A stretch of 64,000 nt of DNA from Diogma glabrata. Its lineage: Eukaryota; Arthropoda; Insecta; Diptera; Cylindrotomidae. A program made the position numbers and the translations under genes. The notes beneath the pieces were generated by a model. That model had not been told where the DNA came from. It saw only the letters and a list, made by a program, of their open reading frames with translations, and searched no databases. Of the stretch, positions 49,461-61,586 are shown in pieces (the first letter of the stretch is position 1; every line of letters starts with the position of its first letter). Location of the stretch: positions 288,105,826 through 288,169,825 of the forward strand of contig OY856186.1 in assembly GCA_963693315.1 (NCBI GenBank), given 5' to 3'.

Positions 49461-50657
49461 TTAATTATAAACCAATTTTGCTTTATCTAATTTGTTTGAT
49501 TTATCACTTGAGTTTAAATATGAAGGATAAGCTGCGCCAAAGGGCGACGGAGGTGGTGATACATATTTTGCAGCAAATTTTCGTCTATCATTCAACAATA
49601 AGTCTTGATTTCCTCGAGAATAATACCGTCGCTCGATAACTTTATCAAAAAACCTACATAATTTAACAGCATTCGTTGTTCCAGCTGCCAAACTATTAAC
49701 ATCATGACTGTTCATAAATATTTCATCAGCCCCACATTGTTCGGCAATCGACCCAAAAGTTCTCTGTTGCAACTTATTTCTATGTGTTTCTTCCAATAAA
49801 TCCAACTTACATCCAATAACCAAAATAGGAATCTGTAAATTTTTAAACTAGAAATAATAATTATTTTATGCAATTATATTAGATAAGCTAGGGTTAAAAT
49901 ATTAAAAATAAGAATTTGGAGAAAATTCAGATTTTATATTTATACCTGTGTTGAACCTAAAAACTGTTCTGGATCAAATTCCATATCACTTGTTTTAATA
50001 TCTTTTCCTTCTTTATTTAAAATTTCGATTAACCATTTTTGTAAGTTTTCATGACTCTTGCGATTCGTTAGATCATGAACTAAAATAATTCCATGCGTCG
50101 GTTGATAGAAAACTCCTCTTGTATTCTGATGACTTATCGAACCACCAATATCCCATAATTCTACAAAAAATGAATTCTGTGATGTTGTCCCTTCTTTATA
50201 TTCATGCAATTTAACTTCAACCGAACATCCAACGGTCCAGCCCGGTGATGTTAAAGGTTCATTATTTGCAATCAAATGAGTCAACGATGTTTTTCCAACA
50301 CCTAAAATTTAAAATTATTCTTTTTTTAGTTGGCAATATGTATTTTAAAATTGTTTTGAAACATTTTCAATAAAATAAAATCATTTTCTACAGTTGGTGT
50401 CATTGGACATTTTGACATACATCTACAACAACAAAAACTCCACCGATAAAAATAACATCAAAAAATCGAAAAATTCAACATGTCGTCAAACACTTGTTTT
50501 TGCTGCGTCCGAATAAAATTTAAAGTAAACGAAAATTTTAATTTTTTAAATAAATTATACAATTTTATTTTCAATATATATTATAAAATTTAATGGGAAT
50601 ATTTTTTTAACCTGAATCACCAACTAAAAAAACACGAACTTTATCAATCGCAGACAT
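49461..50657 (-). CDS. RABL3: RABL3 (Rab-like small GTPase)
   Basis: Three minus-strand exons, 50657-50612, 50301-49946 and 49832-49461, join with GT-AG sites to a protein of about 257 aa. The P-loop GDSGVGKTS is split by intron 1 (residues 13-21). Further motifs are WTVGCSVEVKLHEYKEGT, ELWDIGGS (switch II), GIILVHDLTN, IGCKLD (base-binding) and SLAAGTTNAVKLCRFFDKVI, all typical of RABL3, an atypical Rab lacking a prenylated C-terminal cysteine; none is seen here either. The start Met at 50657 opens MSAIDKVRVFLVGDSG, as expected. Its stop lies 29 bp from the HINT1 stop, so the 3' UTRs probably overlap. It faces the TFIIE alpha gene head to head. Confidence 0.96.
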
Positions 50658-50995
50658 ATTTTAATTTAAAAAAAAAATTATTGTGAAAAGTTTTGCTCTG
50701 TGATTTTCTGTGTTGAGTTTTGACATCTGACTGTTCCCCCTATAAATAAATTTTAAGACTACTATTGTTCGTACGTTCGGGTTTTTGGTAATAAAGTTAC
50801 AGTACCGATTATTAATTTGCAACCGATTTTTAAATATTCTTGTTATCATTTTTAAAATGTATTGGAAATTTAGAATAACAAAAACAACTTATATTTTTGG
50901 ATTATTGTTTATTAGAATTCAATAACTTGAATGAAAAGCATGTCCCTAATTAATAGTTATGGCAAATTAAAATTCTTAGTAAATTATGTTACAGG
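50658..50995. promoter_or_regulatory. Bidirectional intergenic region, RABL3 / TFIIE alpha
   Basis: Only 338 bp separate the two divergent start codons. A probable 5' UTR 3' splice site (TTATGTTACAG) lies directly before the TFIIE alpha ATG. No clear TATA box or initiator could be fixed. A shared promoter is inferred from geometry only. Confidence 0.5.
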
Positions 50996-52363
50996 ATGTC
51001 ATCAAATCAAAAATTGGTCACAGAGATCCCTAGTAGCTTGAAACAACTTGCGCGGCTGGTTGTTCGTGGTTTTTACTCAATCGAGGACGCACTAATAATT
51101 GATATGTTGGTTAGAAATCCATGTAAGTATTTTTTTAAAGATATCTCTGGCACAGAATCTTAAAATAATTTTCTGGTTTCAGGCATGAAAGAAGATGATA
51201 TCTGTGAACTTTTAAGATTTGAACGAAAACAATTACGGGCCAGGATATCGATATTAAAGAATGATAAATTCATTCAAGTTCGTTTAAAAATGGAAACTGG
51301 AATTGATGGAAAAGCACAAAAAGTTAATTATTATTTTATAAATTATAAAACATTTGTGAATGTAGTTAAGTATAAATTAGATTTAATGCGTAAACGTATG
51401 GAAACGGAAGAACGAGATGCAACAAGTCGGGCAAGTTTTAAATGTCCAAACTGTACAAAAACTTTTACTGATTTAGAAGCGGATCAATTATTTGATTTTG
51501 AGACGAATGAATTTCATTGTACCTATTGTGGTAGCAGGGTCGAAGAAGATTTATCCGCGTTACCTAAAAAAGATTCTCGATTGATGTTAGCTAGATTTAA
51601 TGAACAATTGCAACCGCTTTATGATTTATTACGACAAGTTGAAGAAATCAAATTATCCCCTGAAATATTAGAACCAGAACCTGTTGATATCGATACAATA
51701 CGTGGCATACTAAAACCCACAGCAAAAATGTTGGCGGATGGTCAATGGTCGGGCGAGGCAACACGTTCGATGGGATTCGCTGTTGAAGAGACTCGAGTTG
51801 ATATTAGTATTGGAGATAATGATAATTTAGATCATCAAATAATAAAGAAACATCGTCCTGTTTGGATGACCGAATCAACAGTTATTTCAACAAACGAAAA
51901 TGAACGAACGATAACCGATAATTTGTTAGAGAAAGTAGCACAGAATTCAACACAACAAACACAGTTGGCAGCATCAGCAGCTATAACAGCTCGAAACAAA
52001 AAAGAAGATGATATTATGTCCGTTCTTTTGCAACATGAAAAACAACCAGGACGACATAATAACAACTCCAGTGCTTCATCTAATTCAGCGGTTAAGAGTT
52101 TACAATCGCTTAATAATAATAATAGTAACAATTCTTCTGATTCCGATGAAGAAGTTGATGATCGTGATATTGATAACCAAGATATACCTGATGCAGAAAT
52201 TTTAGATTCTGATTCAGATGATGATGGTCCAACGGTTATGGTAGCCGGTAAACCTTACACAATTGACGAAATAAACGACAGTTTGATATCACAAATGACG
52301 CCACAAGAGAAAGATACATATATACAAGTATATCAAGATCATTTTAGTCATATGTATGAATAA
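50996..52363 (+). CDS. GTF2E1: Transcription initiation factor IIE subunit alpha
   Basis: Two exons, 50996-51122 and 51183-52363, join in codon 43 (AT|GTAAGT ... AG|GC) to a 435-aa protein, near the family's usual length of about 440. The N-terminal winged helix starts [20 protein letters not shown] and includes [19 protein letters not shown] zinc ribbon follows with CPNC at 130-133 and CTYCG at 155-159, then [20 protein letters not shown]. The C-terminal part is Ser/Asn-rich and acidic ([20 protein letters not shown]), the expected TFIIH-binding tail. TFIIE alpha helps recruit TFIIH to the RNA polymerase II preinitiation complex. The frame is intact. The pallidin-like gene begins 173 bp downstream on the same strand. 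Confidence 0.97.
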
Positions 52364-52536
52364 GTTTTTATAATTATTATTATTTTTTATTCAAATTATC
52401 AAAGAATCAATGTATCAAAGAAACTATTTTAAATATAAAGAGAAAAAATATTTCTACAATTTTTGTTGTTATTATATGAATATTTATGCCAGTGTACTTA
52501 TCATATGTTTTTGACAGTTCACATTTCCATTTAAAA

Positions 52537-53167
52537 ATGTCAACAATAAACACAGAAAAGTATGTATTTAGATTTTATAATATGTATAATTAGTTTAAAA
52601 TTTATTACAGTAATATATTGAACAACAACGAAACACAATATCCAAATGAAAGAACCTTAACGAAAGCAACAAATGGTTTAATTTCTTTATACGAACAAGA
52701 TTTTACAAAAGTTAAAAGGGAATTAGATTCCTTAATGTAATAAGAAAACTCAAAACATTTTTTGAATTTTATTTCATAGTATTTATTATATTTTAGATCA
52801 AAACAAAACTGTATTGAAAATGAATTGGTTAAAGAAAAAAATCATTATTCGAACGATAATTTAAGTTCGATGCAAGATATGATGGATATAATTAAAGTTT
52901 ATAAAGATAAGTTGATTTTAATTAAAAAACAGATGACGCATATACATCAAAAAACCAAAAATCTAAAGGTAATTTTCATATGGTTTTATTGATAAATTAT
53001 GTTAGATTGGTTCGGTTTTTTAGAAAAGAACAAACGATATTCAAGAACTTAAAGAAAAAGAGCTTCAAACCAAAGTTCAAAAGCGTCAACACGAGGAATC
53101 GCTTATTGCTACAACAGTACAGTCAAATGAAATAATGGATCGAACGGCAACAACGAAACGATTTTAA
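52537..53167 (+). CDS. BLOC1S6: Pallidin-like BLOC-1 subunit 6
   Basis: Four short exons, 52537-52559, 52611-52736, 52797-52968 and 53024-53167, join in frame with tiny introns (50-60 bp) to about 154 aa. The sequence is helical and coiled-coil-like throughout: GLISLYEQDFTKVKRELDSL, KLILIKKQMTHIHQKTKNLK, then a Lys/Gln/Glu-rich tail ending TTKRF. This order and length (human about 172 aa) match pallidin, a BLOC-1 subunit acting in lysosome-related organelle and synaptic vesicle biogenesis. Assignment rests on pattern recall of a coiled-coil family, so it is less secure than its neighbours. AATAAA at about 53222 may be its polyadenylation signal. Confidence 0.75.
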
Positions 53168-54334
53168 GTAATGTTTCTAAAAGTTTCAATTATATCAATT
53201 TAATTGTATCAAAAATATATAAAAATAAAATCTAACTAAGGTAATAAGGGATAATCTTTCGTTTCCTGCTTTCAATTTCGGAAGAGATAATAGAATAAAC
53301 ACCCAGGAAGAGAAGCGTATGTTCTTCGCCCGAGGGGTGTTTGGAGCACAAGGACGAAGTCTAAAGGTTACAAACCACATAGAATTTTAAAACACATGCA
53401 AAATATAAACGAACGAATTCGGTCGTTTTAAGTAAAATGTGCCACATGAACAAAAAATTTATCGGCGATATTTACAACAACAACAACACTAAAAATGACA
53501 GTTTGCAAAAAAAATATATGAATTGTTATATTGAATTTGAAATGAACATTTTTATTATGAATGTAATTATATTTCCAAAATTTTATTTTAAAACAAACTC
53601 AACGTAAATTATAAACAATCACAAAAACATAAACTTTCAAAATGAAAAATACCACGATGTGAGGTTAAATCCGAACGATAAAAAAAATCGGTCATAATTC
53701 TACAAAAATCGTTCATAATTCTCCAAAATATCAGTGGAGATTTATGAACGATTTTTTTATTTCTATCGGCGGTAGAAATCGTGCAAAATGATTTTTGGAA
53801 AAATCATCAATTAAAATTAATTTAATAACAAGCGTTGTTTATTTTAATCGATAGGTATTCTAATTTACCATACATTTGGCATAATATATAAATAAAGCAA
53901 GTTTTTGTTTAATCAAAAATTAGAAAATCGTTGCTAGCAATCCGGCAAAAATTTTTGTCATGTGGCAACGACTTTACTTAACATATCGATTCTAGCGCAT
54001 CTCTTAGATGTATTAATGAAGAGATATCTCATAGTTAAGAGATTTCGCTTATTTTGCGATTCTCGACATGTACGCGGCTTTGTTTTCATTTAGAATAAAT
54101 TTAGATTGAAATGGATATTGTTTGACGGTTAATTGATTTAATTTATTCTAAGTTTACACCAGTAAATAATTTGCTAGACGTTTCACTATCGTAATTTTTC
54201 AATTTGATACGCTGGTGTAAACTCTTATTAATTAGGTATGACATTTTAATTTTTAGCGCGCCTTTTTCATTGTTAGTTTTTTGGTTAGAAAAAAAGAATT
54301 TCTGCGTATATTTTTCATTCCATCGATATGTTTG
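53168..54334. other. Gene-free stretch with a small inverted repeat
   Basis: No conserved coding signal. ATCGTTCATAATTCT and its approximate inverse around 53700-53755 could form a hairpin. The short inverted-repeat element at 54151-54223 and the 8-bp target site at 54327-54334 lie at the right edge. Confidence 0.5.
54151..54223. repeat. 73-bp segment with 12-bp inverted ends
   Basis: AGTTTACACCAG at 54151-54162 is exactly inverted at 54212-54223 (CTGGTGTAAACT). It may be a very small MITE. No target duplication was identified. Confidence 0.55.
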
Positions 54335-54711
54335 CAGGGATGCCATGCCTCCCGCTGAGACTATATTATTCCCGCTTCCCGCTTACACTACCAAATTTCC
54401 GCCAGCACTGAATTCGCCCATTTTTATTTTAATGACAAAACCCAGACAAAACACAACACAAGAAAGTTCCCGATTAGAGTGACCATTCGTACTGATTTTA
54501 TCAGTACAGTACTGATTTTCTAGCTTCTGTACTGATAGACATACGCGGTACTGATTTTTACTGATTTTTAAAATTATGTACTGAAAGTACTGATTTTTAA
54601 GAAAATTGTTGAATTTTACTTTAAGCTTCAATTTAAATAAGGAAATAAAACAATACGTATCATCGTTTGGTATAAACTTGTAATAAAAATTATTTGAAAA
54701 ATAGTACATTT

Positions 54712-55215
54712 TGCTACGAGAGATGAAAACGCTGCTTTTTCGTGAGTGAAAATTTATTCACGAGACGTGTTAGCGTCGAGTGGGGCAATTTCACGAACGT
54801 AAAATGTTTCTCGCGTAGGAAATACAATTTTTTCTATGATAACAATTGAAAAGTCTATTTTCATCACGCTTAATGACCTGTGAAAATGGGTTCTTTTACA
54901 ACTATACAGTGTAAAAAGAATAACAAATTGCAGTTGCTATGGTTGCTCATATAATTTTACAAAGTTTTTTAAACAACGCAACCATAAAAAAATAGAATAT
55001 GAATTTTTAATGTAATTTTGTCAATTTTTAATTTTATAATTTATAGTAAATATCGATTAAAAATATACTATCATAGAAAAAATTGCATTTCCTACGCGAG
55101 ATAAAAACGTTTTTCGTTCGTAAACATGTCTCACTCGCCGCTAGCGCGTCTCGTGTACAACTGTTTACTCACGAAAAAACAATGTTTTCATCTCTTGTAG
55201 GAAAATATGCTATTT
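54712..55215. mobile_element. Inverted pair of the dispersed CG-rich repeat
   Basis: Arms at 54712-54830 and 55081-55215 share, inverted, GAGATGAAAACG, TTTTTCGTGAGT, ACGAGACG(T/C)G(T/C)TAGCG and CGAACGTAAA. Single copies occur at 16425 and 19590. It is a possible MITE with about 120-bp arms. Confidence 0.75.
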
Positions 55216-55699
55216 CAAGCAGGCTTGAGATAATAGATATTTCATTTGCTATCATAGAAAAAATACTTTTATTTTTAAAAGGTGGAGTTACCCACGGAAA
55301 AAAGATCAAAATTCTAACCCTGTGTTTCCCAAGCAATCGTGGCGGAAAATTGTATTTCATAAAATTCTGGTGTTGGTTTCAACAAAATTTTCTTAAAACT
55401 AATTAAAAAAGTCAGACAAGTGCGAATAAAATTCGCTCGCCAAGGGTTCCGTGAATGTAAAAGAACATATTATCAAAAATAAATGACATAAATTTATGTT
55501 GTAAAGTCTTTATATCGCCAGACTATGGACGCATAACAGAATAAATGTTTAATCATAAACGTCAATAGTAAATGTCAATCACATCTACATTGATCAAAAA
55601 TGTTACTTGAGGTTAAATCTTATCCATAGCTGTTTATGTTAGCTAAAGTATTTTAATAGTCTAAATTGGGAATATTTGTTCTATAAATCTGCGTCGAAA

Positions 55700-57900
55700 T
55701 ATAGGGTGGTAAACATACACTTAAAATAGCACTTTTGTACATCAATAACTAAAAAACTATGCATCGCAGAATTCTAAAAAATATTGCAATGTTTCTTAAA
55801 TTAAGTGTTCTTTCAAATGACACCCCACTCGTTTGGTTCAAAAATGTTTTTTTTTTGCTCTCCCCACACCCATCCCCTAAACACACAGAAATATAATTAT
55901 TTGAGAGTTCGCTATAATTTTCGTTCAAAATATAGCAAACTTCCTGTCTCTATGAATTTTTTCAATTTTTTCTGTCTATCAGTGTCGAAACGTAGGGGGG
56001 AGAACGGTCTGGAATGTGCACATTTTTTAGAATAACTCAAAAACGGTGTACCACAAAATTCTAAAAACCTATTGCAATGTTTTTGAAAGTCGGTGCTCTT
56101 TCAAATGACACCCTACTCGCTTGGGTCAAAAAAGTTTTTTTTTACCCTCCTTACACCCATCCCCTAAACACACAGAAATATAATTATTTGAGAGTTCGCT
56201 ATACTTTTTGTTCAAAATATAGCAAACTTCCTGTCTCTATGAATTTTTTCAATTTTTTCTGTCAATGAGTGTCGAAACGTAGGGGGATGGGGGAACGGTC
56301 TGGAATTTGCACATTTTTTAGAATAACTCAAAAACTGCGTACCGCAAAATTCTAAAAACCTATTGCAATGTTTTTGAAAGTCGGTGCTCTTTCAAATGAC
56401 ACCCTACTCGCTTGGGTCAAAAAAGTTTTTTTTTACCCTCCTTACACCCATCCCCTAAACACACAGAAATATAATTATTTGAGAGTTCGCTATAATTTTT
56501 GTTCAAAATATAGCAAACTTCCTGTCTCTATGAATTTTTTCAATTTTTTCTGTCAATCAGTGTCGAAACGTAGGGGGGGGGAACGGTCTGGAATGTGCAA
56601 ATTTTTAGAATAACTCCAAAACGGTATACTGGAAATTTCTAAAAACAATTGCAATGTTTTGGAAATTTGATATTCTTTCAAATGATACCCCACTCGCTTG
56701 GGTCAAAAAAAATTTTTTTTACCCCGCTTACACCCATCCCCTAAACACACAGAAATATAATTATTTGAGAGTTCGCTATAATTTTCGTTCAAAATATAGC
56801 AAACTTCCTGTCTCTATGAAGTTTTTCAATTTTTTCTGTCAATCAGTGTCGAAACGTAGGGGGGGGGAACGGTCTGGAATGTGCACATTTCTTAGAATAA
56901 CTCCGAAACTGTGTACCACAAAATTCTAAAAAAAATTGCAATGTTTTGGAAATTTGGTCCTCTTTCAAATGATACCCCACTCGCTTGGGTCAAAAAAAGT
57001 TTTTTTTTACCCCCTTTACACCCATCCCCTAAACACACAGAAATATAATTATTTGAGAGTTCGCTATAATTTTCGTTCAAAATATAGCAAACTTCCTGTC
57101 TCTATGAATTTTTTCAATTTTTTCTGTCAATCAGTGTCGAAACGTAGGGGGGGGAACGGTCTGGAATTTGCACATTTCTTAGAATAACTCCAAAACGGTG
57201 TACCGGAAATTTCTAAAAAAAATTGCAATGTTTTGGAAATTTGGTGCTCTTTCAAATGATACCCCACTCGCTTGGGTCAAAAAGTTTTTTTTACCCCGCT
57301 TACACCCATCCCCTAAACACACAGAAATATAATTATTTGAGAGTTCGTTATAATTTTCGTTCAAAATATAGCAAACTTCCTGTCTCTATGAATTTTTTCA
57401 ATTTTTCTGTCAATCAGTGTCGAAACGTAGGGGGGGGGAACGGTTTGGAATTTGCACATTTTTTAGAATAACTCCGAAACTGTGTACCACAAAATTCTAA
57501 AAAAAATTGCCAAGCTTCTGAAATTCGGAGCTCTTTCAAATGACACCCCACTCGCTTGGGTCAAAAAAGTTTTTTTTCACCCTTCCCCACCCCAATCCCT
57601 TAAAAACACAAAAATATAATTATTTGAGAGTTCGCTATATTTTTCGTTCAGAGTTTATCAAACTTCCTGTCTCTGTGAATTTTTTCAAATTTTTCGGTTA
57701 ATTAGGCTCGAAATGCAAGGGGGGGACCAACTTTTTGTGTCACTTTATTGATAATAATTCAAAAAATATGCATTGCGAAATTCTAAAAAAAATGGCAATA
57801 TTTCTAAAATCAAGTGCTCTTTCAAATGACACCCCACATGACCTGGTTTTAAATGATGTTTTTACCCCTTAACATTCCCACCCTTTTAATAAATATAGTT
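55700..57900. repeat. Satellite array of ~287-bp units, about eight copies
   Basis: The marker ACACACAGAAATATAATTAT begins at 55881, 56168, 56459, 56745, 57033 and 57316, spaced 283-291 bp. A diverged unit follows at about 57605, and half-units flank both edges. Each unit also has CTCTTTCAAATGACACCCCA, a G-run (ACGTAGGGGGG) and TTCTAAAAA. Central units are very similar, edge units diverged, the pattern expected from unequal exchange. Open frames in the units are by-products of the repeat. Confidence 0.97.
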
Positions 57901-58159
57901 ATGAGTGTCTGCCACTTTTCTATATTTTTCATTAAAAACCTACTCAATTTTCTATCATTCCAAATATATTTCAAGATTTTCGATGAAGTAGGGTCGGAGT
58001 TAATCGAGGCAATAAAACATCCCGAAAACGTCATTTTTCAAAATTATACAAAAAATGGTGAGGTGAAAAATTCCAAAATATATTTTTAAATAATGCTGAA
58101 ATGAAGCCCTTTCATATGATACCCTACTCGTCTCGCTAAAAAAATGTATGTTTTCAAAG

Positions 58160-58365
58160 GCTTTACATCGTACCTCCTTAAAACAAACGAACTCAACTTT
58201 ATTTATTTTTTTAACCCGCCATCTTGTGTGGATAGGTTAGTTTTACAAGCACCTCAAATTTTAAGTTCATCGGATTAATGGTTCACGAGATAATCGAAAT
58301 AATGTGAAAAACACGTTGTACTCTCACCAATAGTGTTCCGTATAAAAAACGGAACCCTAAAAATT
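58160..58365. repeat. Hairpin-ended segment of a dispersed insect repeat
   Basis: The segment ends with TTCCGTATAAAAAACGGAAC followed by CCTAAAAA. A perfect six-base stem (TTCCGT/ACGGAA) two bases before CTAA resembles, loosely, a Helitron 3' end, where a hairpin precedes CTRR. It could also be a MITE end. No 5' counterpart was found. Confidence 0.35.
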
Positions 58366-58559
58366 AAAACAGATTTGTCTACTTCGTTCACACTTTACCA
58401 TTCGGCTTAGAAGAGTCATAGGGGAGACTAAGGAGACTAAGGATGCTACATATTTTAACTCTTAAAATTTTGTACTGATTTTACTTAGAAAAAAAATGGT
58501 CACCCTATTCCCGATCATTTTTTGGTACGCTCTAACAGAATTCGTGTTTTTGTTTATAG

Positions 58560-60350
58560 GGTTTAAAATTCATTTCAAAATTTTTATTCGCTGCTGGATC
58601 ATCTAAAATTTTCAAATAAACAAGATAAATCGCAGGAATCTGTGCAATTAGCATTCACACAGCTATGTATCAGCTGGATGCTCCAGCTCTTTATTAAAGG
58701 GAATGTTCCCAGATTCAGCTATAGCAGCAAAATATTTCTGTGGGAAAATAAAAGTTGCAGCTATTATATCAAAAGTTCTTGGACCTAAATCAAGAGAATT
58801 TGTTTTAAACAAATTAAGCGACAATCATCCTTTTTCAATAAGTACTGACGCTTCAAACAAAGGAAATGTAAAGACATTTCCATTAATCATAAGATATTTC
58901 GATAACTGTAATGGTATACAAAAGTCTTTGCTTTCGTTTTTTTCATTAGCAACAATTCCAAATGAAATTTACAACAAACTTATTCTTAATGGACTATCGT
59001 TGCAGAATGTAACCGTTTACGGGGCAGATAATGCTAACATTAATTTTGGTAAGAATAATAGTGTTTTTACTACTTTAAAAAAACACAACGATTAAGGCCC
59101 GCTATACACTTGAGCTAAACTATGTGAACTATGCGAACTATGTTTTTTGTATACAACGTAATTATAAAAAAAAAATTACGGAAACAAATAATTTAAAAAA
59201 AGAAAATAAAAAAGGAAAAATTACATTCATTGCATTTTGTTTAAAAAATATTATTCGCGTTAAAACATTATTTTTTTAAAAACATAGTTCGCATAGTTCG
59301 CATAGTTTAGCTCAAGTGTATAGCGGGCCTCATATTGTAGCCGCCGGATGCAATGTTCATATTTTGCATAGTACTGCTAAGAAAGCATGCTATTTTCTTA
59401 AAATTGATGTTGAACTTATTGTAATAAAAATATTCAATGCGTTTTGTAGTTCAACAAAAATGACAACGGAGTTGAAGGAATTCTTTTAGTGGACTGATAC
59501 CGAATGGAGCGAAATGCTACGTCACGTTCCTACAAGGTGGCTAACTCTTTTGCCGGATATTTAAAGGTTAGTGCTTAGTTATGAACCATACTTCTATAGG
59601 CATACTTTTTGAGTAAAAACATCAATGCACCTGTATTAAGAATGTTTTTTGAAGATGAGCTCAGTCAAGCATATCTTGGATTCGTCATGAATTCTTGTTC
59701 CATTTTTCAACCAGCTCTAAAAAAACTCCAAGAAAATGAACTAATAATTGTAAATATGCAATTATGAATAAATCAGGCAATCGCTGATAGAAAGAAAAGC
59801 TTCAAATTTTTGTGGATTTATTGCACATCAAGTTTTTGATGCGGCAATTAAATATATTGAAAAGTGGTTTGATTTCAGTGATAAAAAATTTCAAATTTTA
59901 ACGAGCTTAAAGTTGGATGGAGTTCCACAATTTGAAGAAATAACGGCTATTCTTAAAACATATAAAATTAAAATAAATGAAGACATGCTTTTGGAAGAAT
60001 ATATACTTTTGAAAAAGTATATAACGGATTTAAAAGATGATGAAAAAACACTACCCTGTGATATAAAATGGGTAAACTTTTTTAAAAAATCGGTGGCACC
60101 AAATTTTTCAAAAATAGTGCAATATATTTTTTCGATCTCCCATTCTAATGCAGTTTCAGAGAGGATTTTTAGCCTTATGACAATTGCTTGGCGAAAAGAA
60201 AGAAACCGACTGCTTATTAAAAATAAAATTATGAGGCAGAGTTGATGGTCAAGCAAAATTTTGGTATGACATGCTTAGAATATAAAAAATACCTAAGAAA
60301 TGAAGGCTCTTCTCTGATTAATGCAATAAAATCTAGTACAAAGTACCTGT
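58560..60350 (+). pseudogene. hAT transposase gene of the outer element, broken
   Basis: The frame at 58703-59094 reads FSISTDASNKGNVKTFPLII (region of the first catalytic Asp) and VTVYGADNANINFG (the second Asp region). After a MITE it resumes with IVAAGCNVHILHSTAKKACY at about 59334. The C-terminal dimerisation segment at 59913-60245 reads FSKIVQYIFSISHSNAVSER then IFSLMTIAWRKERNRL. The order matches hAT transposases of the type often annotated as uncharacterised zinc-finger proteins in insects. Stops at about 59489 and 59766 and the MITE break it. A BED finger should precede 58560 but is not seen; the inner hAT inserted on that side. Confidence 0.85.
59095..59330. mobile_element. MITE with ~40-bp inverted ends inside hAT transposase
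   Basis: AGGCCCGCTATACACTTGAG then CTAAACTATG at the left is inverted at the right (CATAGTTTAG, CTCAAGTGTATAGCGGGCCT), with further AACTATGCGAACTATG units. It separates KKHND from IVAAGCNVHIL in the transposase. TTA precedes the left end and CA follows the right, so a TTA duplication may have decayed. Confidence 0.9.
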
Positions 60351-60509
60351 GATTATATATTATATGTAATATATTTTTTTTTTTTTATTTTTTCTAAAAG
60401 AATGAAGTGTGATATTATTATAAAATGATAATGAATTTATATGAAATAATAAATGTACGGAAAACATTTTATCCACGACTACTAAAGAATATATGCTTTC
60501 CATGCGTAT

Positions 60510-61263
60510 TAGGGTTTCTCAAACGGGATCCCGGGATCCCGTTTTCCCGGGATCCCGGGGGTAAATTTTCATCCCGTTTTCCCGGGATTTCACCCCGGGA
60601 TCCCGGGTATCCCGCTAATTTTTATTAACATTTTTTTGTACTTTTTTCAAAGATATTAAAAGTTTTCTCACTTGAAAATCGAGTAGTTTTTAATTCTTTT
60701 CCCTCTGTAGTAATTAATTTCGTTCAAAATTAGGAAAATATTTTTTTGACACATATGGTATCATGGTTTTTTTGTATGGTTTTTTTGACACATATAAACA
60801 CAACAAATTAAAACCAATCAAACCTAAAATAGGTAGATTTTTCTGAGAAATCTACCTAAAACTTGCGCTTCATTTCTCTTAATTTATGTTTAATGGTTCT
60901 CTTGGACGGATGGTTCAATGGACGTTTCGTCACGAACATTTGGACAAAATTGAGTGATGGCGCCATTGACAACCTAGTTTTTTGAAAAATTGTTTAAAAA
61001 TTAGTATTATGAATTTATTTTTGTTTTGTTTTTATTTATTCTTTTTTATTTAATTTTTGAAGTTTTTCTAATTAAAAATAATGGAAATATAAAAATCAAT
61101 AGCGCATTTTTTGTGCTGTTTTAATTTTACACATTTTTCTACCACCCAATTAGAAAAATTTCTTTTTTTAGCGTTTCCCGGGATTTCCCGGGATCCCGGG
61201 AATTGGATATTTTCTGTCCCGGCTTCCCGGGATTTGAATTTCTACGGGATATGAGAAACCCTA
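60510..61263. mobile_element. GGGATCCCGGG-rich hAT-type MITE with perfect 8-bp duplication
   Basis: Ends TAGGGTTTCTCAAACGGGAT and (inverted) TAGGGTTTCTCATATCCCG. ATGCGTAT flanks it at 60502-60509 and 61264-61271. Both sub-terminal regions are packed with GGGATCCCGGG/CCCGGGATT palindromes, giving two GC islands around an AT-rich middle. A hairpin related to the elements at 10630 and 14980 sits at 60835-60858. No transposase is encoded. Confidence 0.95.
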
Positions 61264-61510
61264 ATGCGTATATCTTCCATTGTAATTGTATTCATTCCAC
61301 AACTAGTGAATTTGATTACAATTCTTTAACAGCTCTATAGTTTATTAAATATTCCCCTAACAAATTAAACAACAAACTTGTTTTGTTTTTCGCTATCTTT
61401 GATGTTTTTATTTCAATATGGCGATACAATTTTTTGCATGAAAACTGGAAATTAAACGAAATATTTTACAGTCGTGGATAAAATAGCATCTTGTATTCGC
61501 TTAGGATGAT

Positions 61511-61586
61511 GGCAATTCTTCACTCGGATGATTCCCTCCACTCGCTACGCTCGTTTCGGGAAACTTCATCCTCGTGAAGAATTGCC
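61511..61586. repeat. Palindrome of about 20-bp arms
   Basis: GGCAATTCTTCACTCGGATG is mirrored by CATCCTCGTGAAGAATTGCC with one or two mismatches. The loop contains CTCGCTACGCTCGTTTCGGG. It is local CG-rich sequence near the right end of the outer hAT and may be a small element. Confidence 0.7.

Larger units (their letters stand above)
54475..58507. mobile_element. Inner hAT-type element carrying a satellite array
   Basis: Ends TAGAGTGACCAT and (inverted) TAGGGTGACCAT, both followed by GTACTGATTTT motifs. TTCCCGAT flanks it at 54467-54474 and 58508-58515. No transposase is encoded. Its interior consists of a CG-rich inverted repeat (54712-55215), about eight units of a 287-bp satellite (55700-57900) and a hairpin-ended segment near 58330. 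It lies in the 5' part of the outer hAT. Confidence 0.95.

Noticed and set aside
53195..53395. GC-richer patch after pallidin considered as a small RNA gene
   Set aside because: No cloverleaf, box C/D or box H/ACA pattern or conserved snRNA motif could be found by eye.
55805..57471. Series of 60-90 codon frames sharing THPLNTQKYNYLRV
   Set aside because: They repeat once per 287-bp satellite unit with frame-disrupting changes in G-runs, so they follow from the tandem array and not from protein selection.
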